The notes beneath the pieces were generated by a model. The model had not been told where the DNA came from. It saw only the letters and a program-made list of their open reading frames with translations, and ran no database searches. Below, one piece after another: positions 9,994 through 17,987 of a DNA stretch of 64,000 bases; positions within the stretch are counted from its first letter, which is position 1; each line of letters opens with the position of its first letter. Source of the DNA: Marivita geojedonensis (GTDB lineage: Bacteria; Pseudomonadota; Alphaproteobacteria; Rhodobacterales; Rhodobacteraceae). The translations under genes were made by a program, and so were the position numbers. The stretch is taken from positions 62,001 through 126,000 of the forward strand of contig NZ_JFKC01000007.1 in assembly GCF_002115805.1 (NCBI RefSeq). Reading direction: 5' to 3'.

Positions 9994-10008
9994 TTAACAA
10001 TCGGTTAG
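9994..10008. promoter_or_regulatory. Near-consensus CtrA-type box between fliF and fliL
   Basis: TTAA, 7 bases, TTAG: one mismatch from the TTAA-N7-TTAA full site bound by the response regulator CtrA in alphaproteobacteria. It lies 62 bases upstream of the fliF start and 48 bases upstream of the fliL start, in the only intergenic space that could hold the promoters of both flagellar arms. CtrA control of flagellar genes is established in Rhodobacteraceae; binding here is inference. Confidence 0.5.
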
Positions 10009-10055
10009 TGCCTGCGCCTTAAAACAGCGTCCACGAAGTCAACGATGGGCGCACT

Positions 10056-10556
10056 ATGACCACGGCTGAGGCGACAGATACCGATCTCGATGAACCCAGG
10101 GCGAAAGGCTCGAAACTCACGTTGATTCTCTCTGTTGTGCTGGGCCTTCTCGGTGCGGGGCTTGGATATTTCGGCATAGCGAGCGGCGTGATCCCCCTTG
10201 GAGACAGTGCATCCTCTGAAGATGCCGTCGAACATGACCCTGTGGCGGCCCGACCGGATGTTGCATTTGTCACGGTACCGACACTGATCGTCACGCTGCC
10301 GCCCGGAGCCCAGAATGAGCATCTTCGCTTCAGTGCGCAGATCGAGGTGCCACGCGAATATCAGGGCGATGTGGAATTCCTGCTGCCGCGGATACAGGAC
10401 GCAATGAATGGCTATCTGCGCGCCCTGACCGCCGAGGATATCGAAGGCGCGGGGGCACTCTACAAAATCCGGCTGCACCTGTTTCGCAGAGTCGTGATGG
10501 TGGTGGGTCTGGGCAAGGCGAAAAACCTTCTGGTGACCGAGTTTATCCTGAACTGA
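10056..10556 (+). CDS. fliL: Flagellar basal body-associated protein FliL
   Basis: 166 residues: a short cytoplasmic N-terminus, one membrane segment (LTLILSVVLGLLGAGLGYFGI) and a periplasmic FliL domain ending in TEFILN. FliL surrounds the stators and aids torque and motor stability. First gene of the rightward arm, followed 9 bases later by an orf and a MotE-like gene. The ribosome binding site is weak (GATGGG). Confidence 0.93.
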   Translation: MTTAEATDTDLDEPRAKGSKLTLILSVVLGLLGAGLGYFGIASGVIPLGDSASSEDAVEHDPVAARPDVAFVTVPTLIVTLPPGAQNEHLRFSAQIEVPREYQGDVEFLLPRIQDAMNGYLRALTAEDIEGAGALYKIRLHLFRRVVMVVGLGKAKNLLVTEFILN

Positions 10557-10565
10557 GGAACTGAC

Positions 10566-10919
10566 ATGGAGTTTGTCGCAGACATTCTATTGGTCGCAGG
10601 GGCGCTGGGCGCGGGGCTCTATTGCTTTGTGCTGTCACGGCGACTCACGCGTTTCACCGATCTTGAAAACGGTGTTGGCGCCGCGGTCGCGGTCCTGTCG
10701 TCGCAAGTCACCGATCTGCAGGCAGCACTGGAAACCGCGCAAAAGACGGCCAGCCATTCAAGTGACAGCCTCGAGGATCTGACAGAGCGGGCAGAGGGTG
10801 CTGCGAAACGTCTTGAACTGATGGTGGCCGCACTTCACGATTTGCCGCCTGATACGGAACGCCCCCCTTCACAACCCACCGGACCCGTCTTTGCCCGCCA
10901 TGCGGGAGACGCGCGATGA
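10566..10919 (+). CDS. Small membrane-anchored coiled-coil protein of the flagellar locus
   Basis: 117 residues: an N-terminal membrane anchor (ADILLVAGALGAGLYCFVLS), then an Ala/Leu/Gln/Thr-rich helical region likely to form a coiled coil (about residues 40-90) and a proline-rich tail. I do not recognise a named family. It lies between fliL and the MotE-like gene, with 9 bases before it and a 4-base ATGA overlap after it, so a role in the motor or stator is the natural inference. Confidence 0.7.
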   Translation: MEFVADILLVAGALGAGLYCFVLSRRLTRFTDLENGVGAAVAVLSSQVTDLQAALETAQKTASHSSDSLEDLTERAEGAAKRLELMVAALHDLPPDTERPPSQPTGPVFARHAGDAR

Positions 10920-11524
10920 CCGCAGAAAATCACGCGAAACGCAAAGGACGAAGCCGGTCCGGAAAGACCGGAACACTTGCAATTATCGGCACGCTGCTCT
11001 TGCTCTCTGCCGGGTTTCGCCTTGCCACAGAGGCGGGGCAGGTCATCGCAAGCGAACCTGAAACTGCGGCCACAGAGGCGGAACCGCCCCCGGCGCGTCT
11101 GGATCTTGCAAGACCGGAGCAGATGAATGCAGCGCTTGAGGCGATCCGGGCGCGCGAGGAGCGTTTGATCGCCAGAGAAGCCGAGATGGATGAGCGGGAA
11201 GCCACTGTCAGTGCGGCAGAGTCGGCCATTCAGGGCGAACTCGACAAACTGGAAGCCGCCGAAGAAAGCCTCAGGGAAACCATCGCATTGGCCTCCGCCG
11301 CTGCCGAAGACGATCTGGCACAGCTCACCAAGGTCTATTCCAACATGAAACCAAAGCAGGCAGCGGCCCTGTTCGAAAAGATGGATTCGACCTTCGCCGC
11401 TGGCTTCCTTGGCCGCATGGCGTCCGAAAACGCCGCCCGCATCATGGCTGGGATGAGCCCTGAGAAAGCCTACGAAATCAGCGTGAAACTTGCCGGACGC
11501 AACGCCGAAATCCCGCTCGAATAA
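10916..11524 (+). CDS. motE: MotE-like flagellar protein (MgtE N-terminal-like domain)
   Basis: 202 residues: a basic N-terminus, one membrane segment (TLAIIGTLLLLSAGF), a long coiled coil (about residues 75-145, rich in Glu/Ala/Arg) and a C-terminal MgtE_N/FliG-like fold (LTKVYSNMKPKQAAALFEKM ... ARIMAGMSPEKAYEISVKL). This is the layout of rhizobial MotE, a periplasmic chaperone-like partner of the motor protein MotC. Coupled to the preceding orf by ATGA overlap. The symbol is assigned by architecture, not proven orthology. Confidence 0.75.
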   Translation: MTAENHAKRKGRSRSGKTGTLAIIGTLLLLSAGFRLATEAGQVIASEPETAATEAEPPPARLDLARPEQMNAALEAIRAREERLIAREAEMDEREATVSAAESAIQGELDKLEAAEESLRETIALASAAAEDDLAQLTKVYSNMKPKQAAALFEKMDSTFAAGFLGRMASENAARIMAGMSPEKAYEISVKLAGRNAEIPLE

Positions 11525-11541
11525 CGAACAGCACGTCTGAT

Positions 11542-11618
11542 TGGTGATCCCGGCAGGATTCGAACCTGCAACCTGCCCCTTAGGAGGGGGCTGCTCTATC
11601 CAGTTGAGCCACGGGACC
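11542..11618 (-). tRNA. tRNA-Arg (anticodon CCT)
   Basis: Reading leftward from 11618 gives a complete 77-base cloverleaf: acceptor GGTCCCG pairing with CGGGATC (one G-T pair), anticodon stem GCCCC/GGGGC with loop CTCCTAA, T-arm GGTTCGAATCC and an encoded 3' CCA. The anticodon CCT reads AGG. It lies between the MotE-like gene and the divergent LacI gene. Confidence 0.97.
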
Positions 11619-11684
11619 ACGCCGGACAGACATACTTTGCTTCGACCGGCTTGTCATCTCTTCCACCCGGATTTTCCCGCATAC

Positions 11685-11696
11685 GCAAGCGCTTGC
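11685..11696. promoter_or_regulatory. LacI-type operator palindrome
   Basis: GCAAGCGCTTGC is a perfect 12-base palindrome containing AAGCGCTT, the central core shared by many LacI/GntR-family operators. It lies 45 bases upstream of the LacI-family gene, where binding would repress that gene's promoter. Autoregulation is inferred. Confidence 0.55.
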
Positions 11697-11740
11697 TGGC
11701 GTGCGAGAGTTTGCGATAACATCCTTACAAAAGCAGTAGG

Positions 11741-12772
11741 ATGACTCTCTTGGCCAGTGACGATACACGCCCCCTCACACTCCGCGATGTTTCAGAAGCG
11801 TCCGGTGTTTCGGAAATGACGGTCAGCCGCGTGCTGCGCAATCGGGGCGACGTATCATCCGCCACACGCGAGCGTGTTCTCACGGCCGCAAAGACCCTCG
11901 GCTACGTCCCGAACAAGATCGCCGGCGCACTTGCCAGCCAGAGGGTCAATCTCGTTGCCGTCATTATCCCGAGCCTGCGGAACATGGTGTTTCCGGAAGT
12001 GATGTCCGGGATCAGCGCGGTTCTCGAAGAGACCGAGCTTCAACCGGTTGTAGGCGTCACGGATTACCTGCCCGAAAAGGAAGAACGGGTCCTTTACGAG
12101 ATGCTGTCCTGGCGCCCGTCCGGCGTGATCATTGCCGGGCTTGAACACACGGACGCCTCACGCGCGATGCTCAAGGCAAGCGGTATTCCTGTTGTGGAGA
12201 TCATGGATGTTGATGGCACACCAATCGATTCGATGGTTGGCATCTCGCATCGCCGCGCCGGTCGTAAAATGGCCGAAGCCATTCTCAAAGCGGGTTATCA
12301 GCGCATCGGATTTCTGGGCACCAAGATGCCGCTCGACCACCGCGCGCGCAAACGCTTCGAAGGATTTACCGGGGCTCTGGCGAAGAGTGGGGTCGAAGTT
12401 GCGGATCAGGAATTCTATTCCGGTGGGTCTGCGCTCGCCAAAGGGCGTGAAATGACCGAGACACTCCTGAAACGCGACCCGGAACTTGATTTTCTCTATT
12501 ACTCCAACGACATGATCGCAGCCGGTGGCCTGCTCTCTTTGCTTGAAAAGGGCGTCGATATCCCCAACCAGATCGGCCTCGCAGGATTCAACGGCGTTGA
12601 ACTGCTCGAAGGTCTGCCGAGACAGCTGGCCACGATGGACGCCTGTCGCACGGAGATTGGCGAGAAGGCCGCCGAAATCATCGCAGAGCGCGTCAATTCT
12701 CCCGAGGCCGAAACCCCGAAAGTGGTCGAGCTGACACCCAAGATCACCTACGGCGACACGCTGCGCCGCTAG
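11741..12772 (+). CDS. LacI family transcriptional regulator (GntR/gluconate-type)
   Basis: 343 residues: an N-terminal LacI helix-turn-helix (TLRDVSEASGVSEMTVSRVLRN), a hinge helix (PNKIAGALASQRV) and a periplasmic-binding-protein-like sensor domain. Sequence flavour resembles the gluconate repressor GntR. No sugar genes are nearby, so the target is unknown; the only visible candidate operator is in its own promoter. The start is uncertain: ATG at 11741 sits one base after the AGG, while TTG at 11750 has better spacing. A strong terminator follows directly. Confidence 0.88.
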   Translation: MTLLASDDTRPLTLRDVSEASGVSEMTVSRVLRNRGDVSSATRERVLTAAKTLGYVPNKIAGALASQRVNLVAVIIPSLRNMVFPEVMSGISAVLEETELQPVVGVTDYLPEKEERVLYEMLSWRPSGVIIAGLEHTDASRAMLKASGIPVVEIMDVDGTPIDSMVGISHRRAGRKMAEAILKAGYQRIGFLGTKMPLDHRARKRFEGFTGALAKSGVEVADQEFYSGGSALAKGREMTETLLKRDPELDFLYYSNDMIAAGGLLSLLEKGVDIPNQIGLAGFNGVELLEGLPRQLATMDACRTEIGEKAAEIIAERVNSPEAETPKVVELTPKITYGDTLRR

Positions 12773-12801
12773 AAAAAAGGGCCGGTCTCCCGGCCCTTTT
12801 T
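12773..12801. terminator. Bidirectional rho-independent terminator
   Basis: GGGCCGG-TCTC-CCGGCCC flanked by six A on the left and five T on the right. It ends the LacI gene and, read on the other strand, the ABC transporter operon whose last gene stops at 12825. Confidence 0.9.
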
Positions 12802-12824
12802 CACATCGTTCTTTGGCTTTCAGT

Positions 12825-13811
12825 TCATTTCAGAACGTCGGACACCGCATGGGTCCAGGCAGATTCGCCCGGATGCGCGGTGATCACCGGATCAGATCCG
12901 CCGGCGAGCAGGGTCTCAACCGTCCGCTCGAAATCCGCCGGGTCCAGGGTTCCGTTGGAGCCCGCAGTCAGTTTGGCAACTTCACCCATCATCCGCTTCT
13001 GATGGGTTTCCGTCTGCGCACCGGTCTCGTCATATTCGAGCACGATCAACGCCGCATCATCCGGGTTTTCCTCGGCCCACTTCCAGCCCTTCATCGAGGC
13101 CGCAACGAACCGCTGCATCTTGTCGACGAAGGCCGGGTCGGACAGCTTGTCCTCCAGCACGTAAAGACCGTCTTCCAGCGTCGCCACGCCCTGATCTTCG
13201 TATTTGAAGGTTACGAGGTCATCCGGGCTGACACCGGCATCGATGACCTGCCAGTATTCGTTGTAGGTCATGGTCGAGATGCAGTCCGCCTGACGCTGCA
13301 ACAGCGGATCCACGTTGAAGCCCTGCTTGAGAACCTCGACACCGTTCTCGCTCTTGCCATCGGTGGAAATGCCAAGCTGGCTCATCCACGACATGAACGG
13401 GAATTCGTTGCCGAAGAACCAGACGCCCAGTGTGCGGTTCTTGAGATCGTCCGGCGAGGCAATGCCCGCGTCCTTCCAGCAGGTCAGCATCATGCCAGAG
13501 CTTTTGAACGGTTGCGCGATGTTCACCAGCGGCAGACCCTTTTCGCGGGCCGCGAGTGCAGCAGGCATCCATTCAACTGTCACATCGGCACCACCGCCGG
13601 CGATCACCTGCGTGGGCGCGATATCCGGGCCACCCGGTTTGATGGTGACGTTCAGATCGGCCTCTTCATAATAGCCGTTTTCCAGCGCCACGTAGTAGCC
13701 CGCAAACTGGGCCTGCGTGACCCACTTGAGTTGCAGGGTCACGTCATCCGCAGCCCAGGCCGGGGCCGCCAGACCAAAGGCCGCCAGGGCGCCAAGTAGT
13801 TTCGTCTTCAT
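12825..13811 (-). CDS. ABC transporter substrate-binding protein, NMT1/THI5-like
   Basis: 328 residues with a Sec signal peptide (MKTKLLGALAAFGLAAPAWA). The body is the NMT1/THI5-like fold used by importers of pyrimidine precursors and related nitrogen compounds: LQLKWVTQAQFAGYYVALE near the N-terminus, then PGGPDIAPTQVIAGGGADV. ATG at 13811 is chosen over a frame from 13844 because CGGAGG lies upstream. Last gene of the run from the amidohydrolase through the dihydropyrimidinase, ATPase and two permeases. Substrate is inferred to be a pyrimidine, dihydropyrimidine or ureido acid. Confidence 0.88.
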   Translation of the reverse strand: MKTKLLGALAAFGLAAPAWAADDVTLQLKWVTQAQFAGYYVALENGYYEEADLNVTIKPGGPDIAPTQVIAGGGADVTVEWMPAALAAREKGLPLVNIAQPFKSSGMMLTCWKDAGIASPDDLKNRTLGVWFFGNEFPFMSWMSQLGISTDGKSENGVEVLKQGFNVDPLLQRQADCISTMTYNEYWQVIDAGVSPDDLVTFKYEDQGVATLEDGLYVLEDKLSDPAFVDKMQRFVAASMKGWKWAEENPDDAALIVLEYDETGAQTETHQKRMMGEVAKLTAGSNGTLDPADFERTVETLLAGGSDPVITAHPGESAWTHAVSDVLK

Positions 13812-13840
13812 GGTAGTACCTCCGTGTTGTCGTTTGTTGT

Positions 13841-14692
13841 TCATCCATGTCCGCGGTGCGACGGGTGCCAGAACGTCACGCGTTTTTCGACCCAGGCCAC
13901 CAGCCCGTAGAACGCGGTCCCGGCCAAGGCCGCGACCGCGATTTCAGCCCAGACCAGATCAATCGACAAACTGCCGACCCCGGTCGAAATTCGGAATCCC
14001 ATCCCCCGCGTCGGTGACCCGAAATATTCAGCAACGATTGCCCCGATCAATGCAAGCGTCGTCGCAATCTTGAGCCCGTTGAACACGAACGGCAGGGCCG
14101 CAGGCAGACGCAGCTTGAGCAACGTGTCGAAATAACTCGCAGCATAGGTGCGCATCAGATCGCGCTGCATCGCATCGGTTTCGCGCAAGCCTTGCACCGT
14201 GTTCACGAGGATGGGGAAGAACACCATCACCACGACCACTGCCGCCTTCGAATGCCAGTCAAAGCCGAACCAGCTCACCAAAATCGGCGCGATACCGACA
14301 ATGGGCAATGCGGCCACGAAATTGCCGATGGGCAAAAGCCCCCGTGTCAGAAAGGCGGACCGGTCGATCACGATCGCGGTCGCAAAAGCAGCAAGCACGC
14401 CAATCACAAAGCCCGACAGCGCGCCTTTGAGAACGGTCTGCCGGAAGTCCTCCCAGAGGATATCTGTCGAGGCGGCAAAGGTCTGCGCCACGGTCGAAGG
14501 TGCCGGCAGGATCACCGGCGACACGCCGAACCCGCGCACGATGCCTTCCCACAGCACAATCAGCGTCACCCCGAACAGCACCGGAATCAGCACCCGAACC
14601 ACAACCGATCCACGCCACGCCGAATTGGCCAGCCAGGTGTTAAGCATCCAGGCCCCGATCCAGAACACCAGCGCAAAGATCAGCCAACTCAT
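13841..14692 (-). CDS. ABC transporter permease (BPD_transp_1)
   Basis: 283 residues with about six membrane segments and the cytoplasmic EAA-type loop (MRTYAASYFDTLLKLRLPAALPFVFNGLK) that contacts the ATPase. Family of NMT1-linked permeases (SsuC/TauC/ThiX-like). It overlaps the other permease by 4 bases, and the two probably form a heterodimeric channel. Confidence 0.9.
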   Translation of the reverse strand: MSWLIFALVFWIGAWMLNTWLANSAWRGSVVVRVLIPVLFGVTLIVLWEGIVRGFGVSPVILPAPSTVAQTFAASTDILWEDFRQTVLKGALSGFVIGVLAAFATAIVIDRSAFLTRGLLPIGNFVAALPIVGIAPILVSWFGFDWHSKAAVVVVMVFFPILVNTVQGLRETDAMQRDLMRTYAASYFDTLLKLRLPAALPFVFNGLKIATTLALIGAIVAEYFGSPTRGMGFRISTGVGSLSIDLVWAEIAVAALAGTAFYGLVAWVEKRVTFWHPSHRGHG

Positions 14693-15621
14693 GTCTGCAT
14701 CCCCATCCGCTTCAGCGTCACCCGCTGCATCACGTCCAGCAACGTCACGAGAACCCCAGCCAGAATCGCGGCCGCAAAGAGCGCCGCCCAGATGGCCAGC
14801 GGCGTACCGAACTGATCCCCGATCAGGATACGCGCACCCAGCCCGGAAATCGCCCCCGTCGGCAACTCACCCACGATGGTTCCGACCAACGCTGCCGCAA
14901 TCCCGATCTTCAGCGACGTGAAGAGATACGGCATCGACGCCGGCAGGCGCAGCTTCAGAAACGCCTGCAAGCCCGACGCGGAATAGGTCCGCAGCAGGTC
15001 AAGCTGCGCCGCGCCCGGCGACCGCAACCCTTTGACCATTCCGACCAGCACCGGGAAGTAACACAGATAGGCAGAAATGATCGCCTTTGGCACCGTCCTG
15101 CCCTCGATCCCGACCTGGCTGGACAATACGATGATCATCGGAGCGAGGGCCACGATGGGGATGGTCTGGCTGATGATCGCCCAAGGCATCAGGCTCATAT
15201 CCACCACCCGGCTGTAGACGATGGCAATCGCCCCCGCCATGCCCAGAACAGTGCCCAGCGCAAAACCCCAGAGCGTCGATTGCAGGGTGATCCACCCATG
15301 ATAAATCAACGACCGTTTGGACAGCGCCCGTCCCCGCAGCGCCATGTCCCCGGTGGTCTTCCAAAGCTCCGCCCCCACCTGACCGGGCGTCGGCAGGCGC
15401 GGCCGTTCAAGAGCATAGCCCGCGGCGATATGTTCAGGATTATCCATCATCAACCGCCAGACCGACCGGTCAAATCGGGCAATGGACTCGGCGGGAACAA
15501 CCTCGGCCCCGCCCCGTTCCGCCATATCCAGCGCACCACGGATGTTCATGGGCGCGACCGCCACATACCAAAGCGCCGCAATCGCGGCGAGGACCGTGAG
15601 AATGGGAAGCAGGTTCTTCAT
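14689..15621 (-). CDS. ABC transporter permease (BPD_transp_1)
   Basis: 310 residues with a signal-anchor start and about six membrane segments. The EAA-type loop reads LRTYSASGLQAFLKLRLPASMPYLFTSLK, clearly paralogous to that of the second permease. An extra periplasmic stretch of about 90 residues lies between membrane segment 1 and the core. It starts 6 bases after the ATPase gene stop. Confidence 0.9.
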   Translation of the reverse strand: MKNLLPILTVLAAIAALWYVAVAPMNIRGALDMAERGGAEVVPAESIARFDRSVWRLMMDNPEHIAAGYALERPRLPTPGQVGAELWKTTGDMALRGRALSKRSLIYHGWITLQSTLWGFALGTVLGMAGAIAIVYSRVVDMSLMPWAIISQTIPIVALAPMIIVLSSQVGIEGRTVPKAIISAYLCYFPVLVGMVKGLRSPGAAQLDLLRTYSASGLQAFLKLRLPASMPYLFTSLKIGIAAALVGTIVGELPTGAISGLGARILIGDQFGTPLAIWAALFAAAILAGVLVTLLDVMQRVTLKRMGMQT

Positions 15622-15627
15622 GATGCC

Positions 15628-16449
15628 TCAATCGTCATAGGCATGTCCCGCCCGCAGCCCGTCGCGCACCCGGTGCGCGATCTCCAGAAACTCTGGTGTA
15701 TCCCGGATGTCCAAAGGCCGCTCCTTCGGCAGGGGACTGTCGATCACATCGGTGATCCGTCCCGGCCGGGGGGACATCACAACGATCTTGGTCGACAGGT
15801 ACACGGCTTCCGGGATCGAGTGCGTGACAAACCCGATGGTTTTCTCCGTCCGCGCCCAGAGGTCCAGCAGTTGTTCGTTCAGGTGATCGCGCACAATCTC
15901 ATCAAGCGCCCCGAACGGCTCATCCATCAGCAGAATATCCGCATCGAACGCCAAAGCCCGCGCAATCGACGCGCGCTGCTGCATCCCGCCCGAGAGTTGC
16001 CACGGATACTTCTTCCCGAAATTCGACAGCTCCACGAGATCCAGCACCCGCGCGATCCGCTCGTCCTGCTCGGATTTGGAATACCCCATGATCTCCAGAG
16101 GCAGTGCGATGTTCTTTTCGATGGTCCGCCACGGATAGAGCCCCGCCGCCTGAAACACATAGCCATAGGCCCGCGCGCGGCGGGCCTCATCCGGCGTCAT
16201 GCCATTGACGGTCAGCGTCCCACCCGTCGGCGCCTCAAGCGCCGCGATACACCGAAGGAACGTGGTCTTGCCACAGCCCGACGGCCCGATGAAGCTGACG
16301 AACTCGCCTTTGCCGATATCAAGATCGACACCAGACAGCGCATGCACCGGTCCGTCATTGGTCTGGAAAGTCAGATCCAGCGATTTTGCAGAAATCACCG
16401 GCTTGGTCGTGCTCCGGTCAAGGACCGGAGCGTCAGTTTGGTCTTGCAT
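15628..16449 (-). CDS. ABC transporter ATP-binding protein
   Basis: 273 residues with all nucleotide-binding motifs: Walker A GPSGCGKTT, signature LSGGMQQRASIARAL, Walker B DILLMDEPFGALDE, and an H-loop in FVTHSIPEAV. It belongs to the NMT1-linked SsuB/TauB/ThiZ group. ATG at 16449 overlaps the dihydropyrimidinase stop (ATGA), which ties transport to pyrimidine degradation. The longer frame to 16512 would overlap hydA by 63 bases and is not preferred. Confidence 0.92.
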   Translation of the reverse strand: MQDQTDAPVLDRSTTKPVISAKSLDLTFQTNDGPVHALSGVDLDIGKGEFVSFIGPSGCGKTTFLRCIAALEAPTGGTLTVNGMTPDEARRARAYGYVFQAAGLYPWRTIEKNIALPLEIMGYSKSEQDERIARVLDLVELSNFGKKYPWQLSGGMQQRASIARALAFDADILLMDEPFGALDEIVRDHLNEQLLDLWARTEKTIGFVTHSIPEAVYLSTKIVVMSPRPGRITDVIDSPLPKERPLDIRDTPEFLEIAHRVRDGLRAGHAYDD

Positions 16450-17903
16450 CAAACCCCCGTCGCAGGGATGCCGGTCCGCTCCACCGGTCGCGGCGCAGTC
16501 AGCTCTTTCCATGTCGACAGCGCCCGGTTCACCGTGCCATTGCCTGGGCGTTTGACGAACTGGCCATGGCCTTCCTGCGTCCGCATCTCGCCATCATGCA
16601 CAGCCACATGCCCACGCGTCAGCGTAAAGCGCGGAAGGCCTTTGACATGGTGGCCTTCGAACACGTTGTAGTCGATGGCCGATTGCTGCGTGCTGGCGGA
16701 AATCGTCTTTTCCTTCTCCGGATCCCAGACCACCAGATCGGCATCCGCGCCAACCAGAACAGCCCCCTTCTTCGGATAGCAGTTCAGGATCTTCGCGATA
16801 TTGGTCGAGGTCACAGCGACAAACTCGTTCGGAGTCAGCCGCCCGGTCGCCACACCATGGGTCCAGAGCATCGGCATCCTGTCCTCCAGCCCGCCAGTGC
16901 CGTTGGGGATTTTCGAGAAATCACCGACTCCATAGCGCTTCTGTTCGGTCGTGAACGCGCAATGGTCCGTCGCCACGACCGACAGCGTCCCAGATTGCAG
17001 ACCGGCCCACAGGCTGTCCTGATGCTGCTTGTTCCGGAACGGCGGCGACATGACCCGCCGCGCAGCATGATCCCAATCCTTGTTGAAATACTCACTCTCA
17101 TCCAGCGTCAGGTGCTGGATCAAAGGCTCACCCCAAACCCGCTTGCCCTGCATCTTCGCCCGCCGGATCGCCTCATGCGCTTCCTCGCAGGACGTATGCA
17201 CGACATAAAGCGGCACACCCGCCATATCCGCGATCATGATCGCACGATTGGTCGCTTCGCCTTCGACCTGCGAGGGCCGCGAATAAGCATGCCCCTCCGG
17301 CCCGGTGTTGCCTTCAGCCAGAAGCTTCGCCGTCAATTCCGCCACCACATCGCCATTCTCGGCATGGACCATCGCGATTCCACCCAGTTCCGCGAGGCGG
17401 TTGAACGAGGCAAACAGCTCATCGTCATTGACCATGAGCGCACCTTTGTAGGCCATGAAGTGTTTGAATGTGTTGATCCCGTGATCGTTGATCACCGTCG
17501 GCATCTCGTCGAACACCTTTTCGCCCCACCAGGTCACCGCCATGTGGAACGAGTAGTCGCAATTCGCCATCGTGGACTTGTTGTGCCAGCCCTTCATCGC
17601 ATCGACGAGACCCTGCCCCTGACCGGGCAGCACGAAATCCACGACCATCGTGGTCCCGCCCGACAGCGCCGCGCGTGTTCCGCTTTCGAAATTGTCGCTG
17701 GAATAGGTGCCCATGAACGGCATCTCGAGATGCGTGTGCGGGTCAATCCCGCCCGGCATGACATAACACCCTGTGGCGTCCAGTTCCTCGTCGCCCTTCA
17801 GGTTCGGCCCGATCTCGGTGATGACCCCGTTTTCAATCAGGACATCCGCTTCATAGGTCAGGTCCGCTGTGACAACCGTTCCGTTCTTGATGACTGTAGT
17901 CAT
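16449..17903 (-). CDS. hydA: Dihydropyrimidinase (D-hydantoinase)
   Basis: 484 residues. Second step of reductive pyrimidine degradation: opens dihydrouracil/dihydrothymine to N-carbamoyl-beta-amino acids. The binuclear zinc site is readable: DPHTH near residues 55-60, the carbamylated lysine in FMAYKGALM, histidines in MVHAENGD and VVHTSCEEA, and the aspartate in VATDHCAF. Its 3' end overlaps the ABC ATPase gene; upstream it is separated by 84 bases, holding a palindromic repeat, from the amidohydrolase that does the next step. Confidence 0.95.
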   Translation of the reverse strand: MTTVIKNGTVVTADLTYEADVLIENGVITEIGPNLKGDEELDATGCYVMPGGIDPHTHLEMPFMGTYSSDNFESGTRAALSGGTTMVVDFVLPGQGQGLVDAMKGWHNKSTMANCDYSFHMAVTWWGEKVFDEMPTVINDHGINTFKHFMAYKGALMVNDDELFASFNRLAELGGIAMVHAENGDVVAELTAKLLAEGNTGPEGHAYSRPSQVEGEATNRAIMIADMAGVPLYVVHTSCEEAHEAIRRAKMQGKRVWGEPLIQHLTLDESEYFNKDWDHAARRVMSPPFRNKQHQDSLWAGLQSGTLSVVATDHCAFTTEQKRYGVGDFSKIPNGTGGLEDRMPMLWTHGVATGRLTPNEFVAVTSTNIAKILNCYPKKGAVLVGADADLVVWDPEKEKTISASTQQSAIDYNVFEGHHVKGLPRFTLTRGHVAVHDGEMRTQEGHGQFVKRPGNGTVNRALSTWKELTAPRPVERTGIPATGV

Positions 17904-17933
17904 GGTTTACTCCGTGGTCCTGATCTTCTCTGT

Positions 17934-17986
17934 TTCAAAAATACCTCGGGGGAGTCGCGCATTGCGCGACGGGGGCAGAGCCCCCG
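17934..17986. repeat. GC-rich double-hairpin intergenic repeat
   Basis: Two adjacent hairpins, GTCGCGC-ATT-GCGCGAC (17954-17970) and GGGGGC-AGA-GCCCCC (17971-17985), flanked by ATACCTCGGGGG. Reading leftward they lie directly after the amidohydrolase stop. The pattern of linked GC hairpins with a nearby TATTTTTGAAAC resembles intergenic repeats common in roseobacter genomes (from memory). It could attenuate transcription into hydA or protect the upstream mRNA. Confidence 0.65.
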
Positions 17987-17987
17987 A

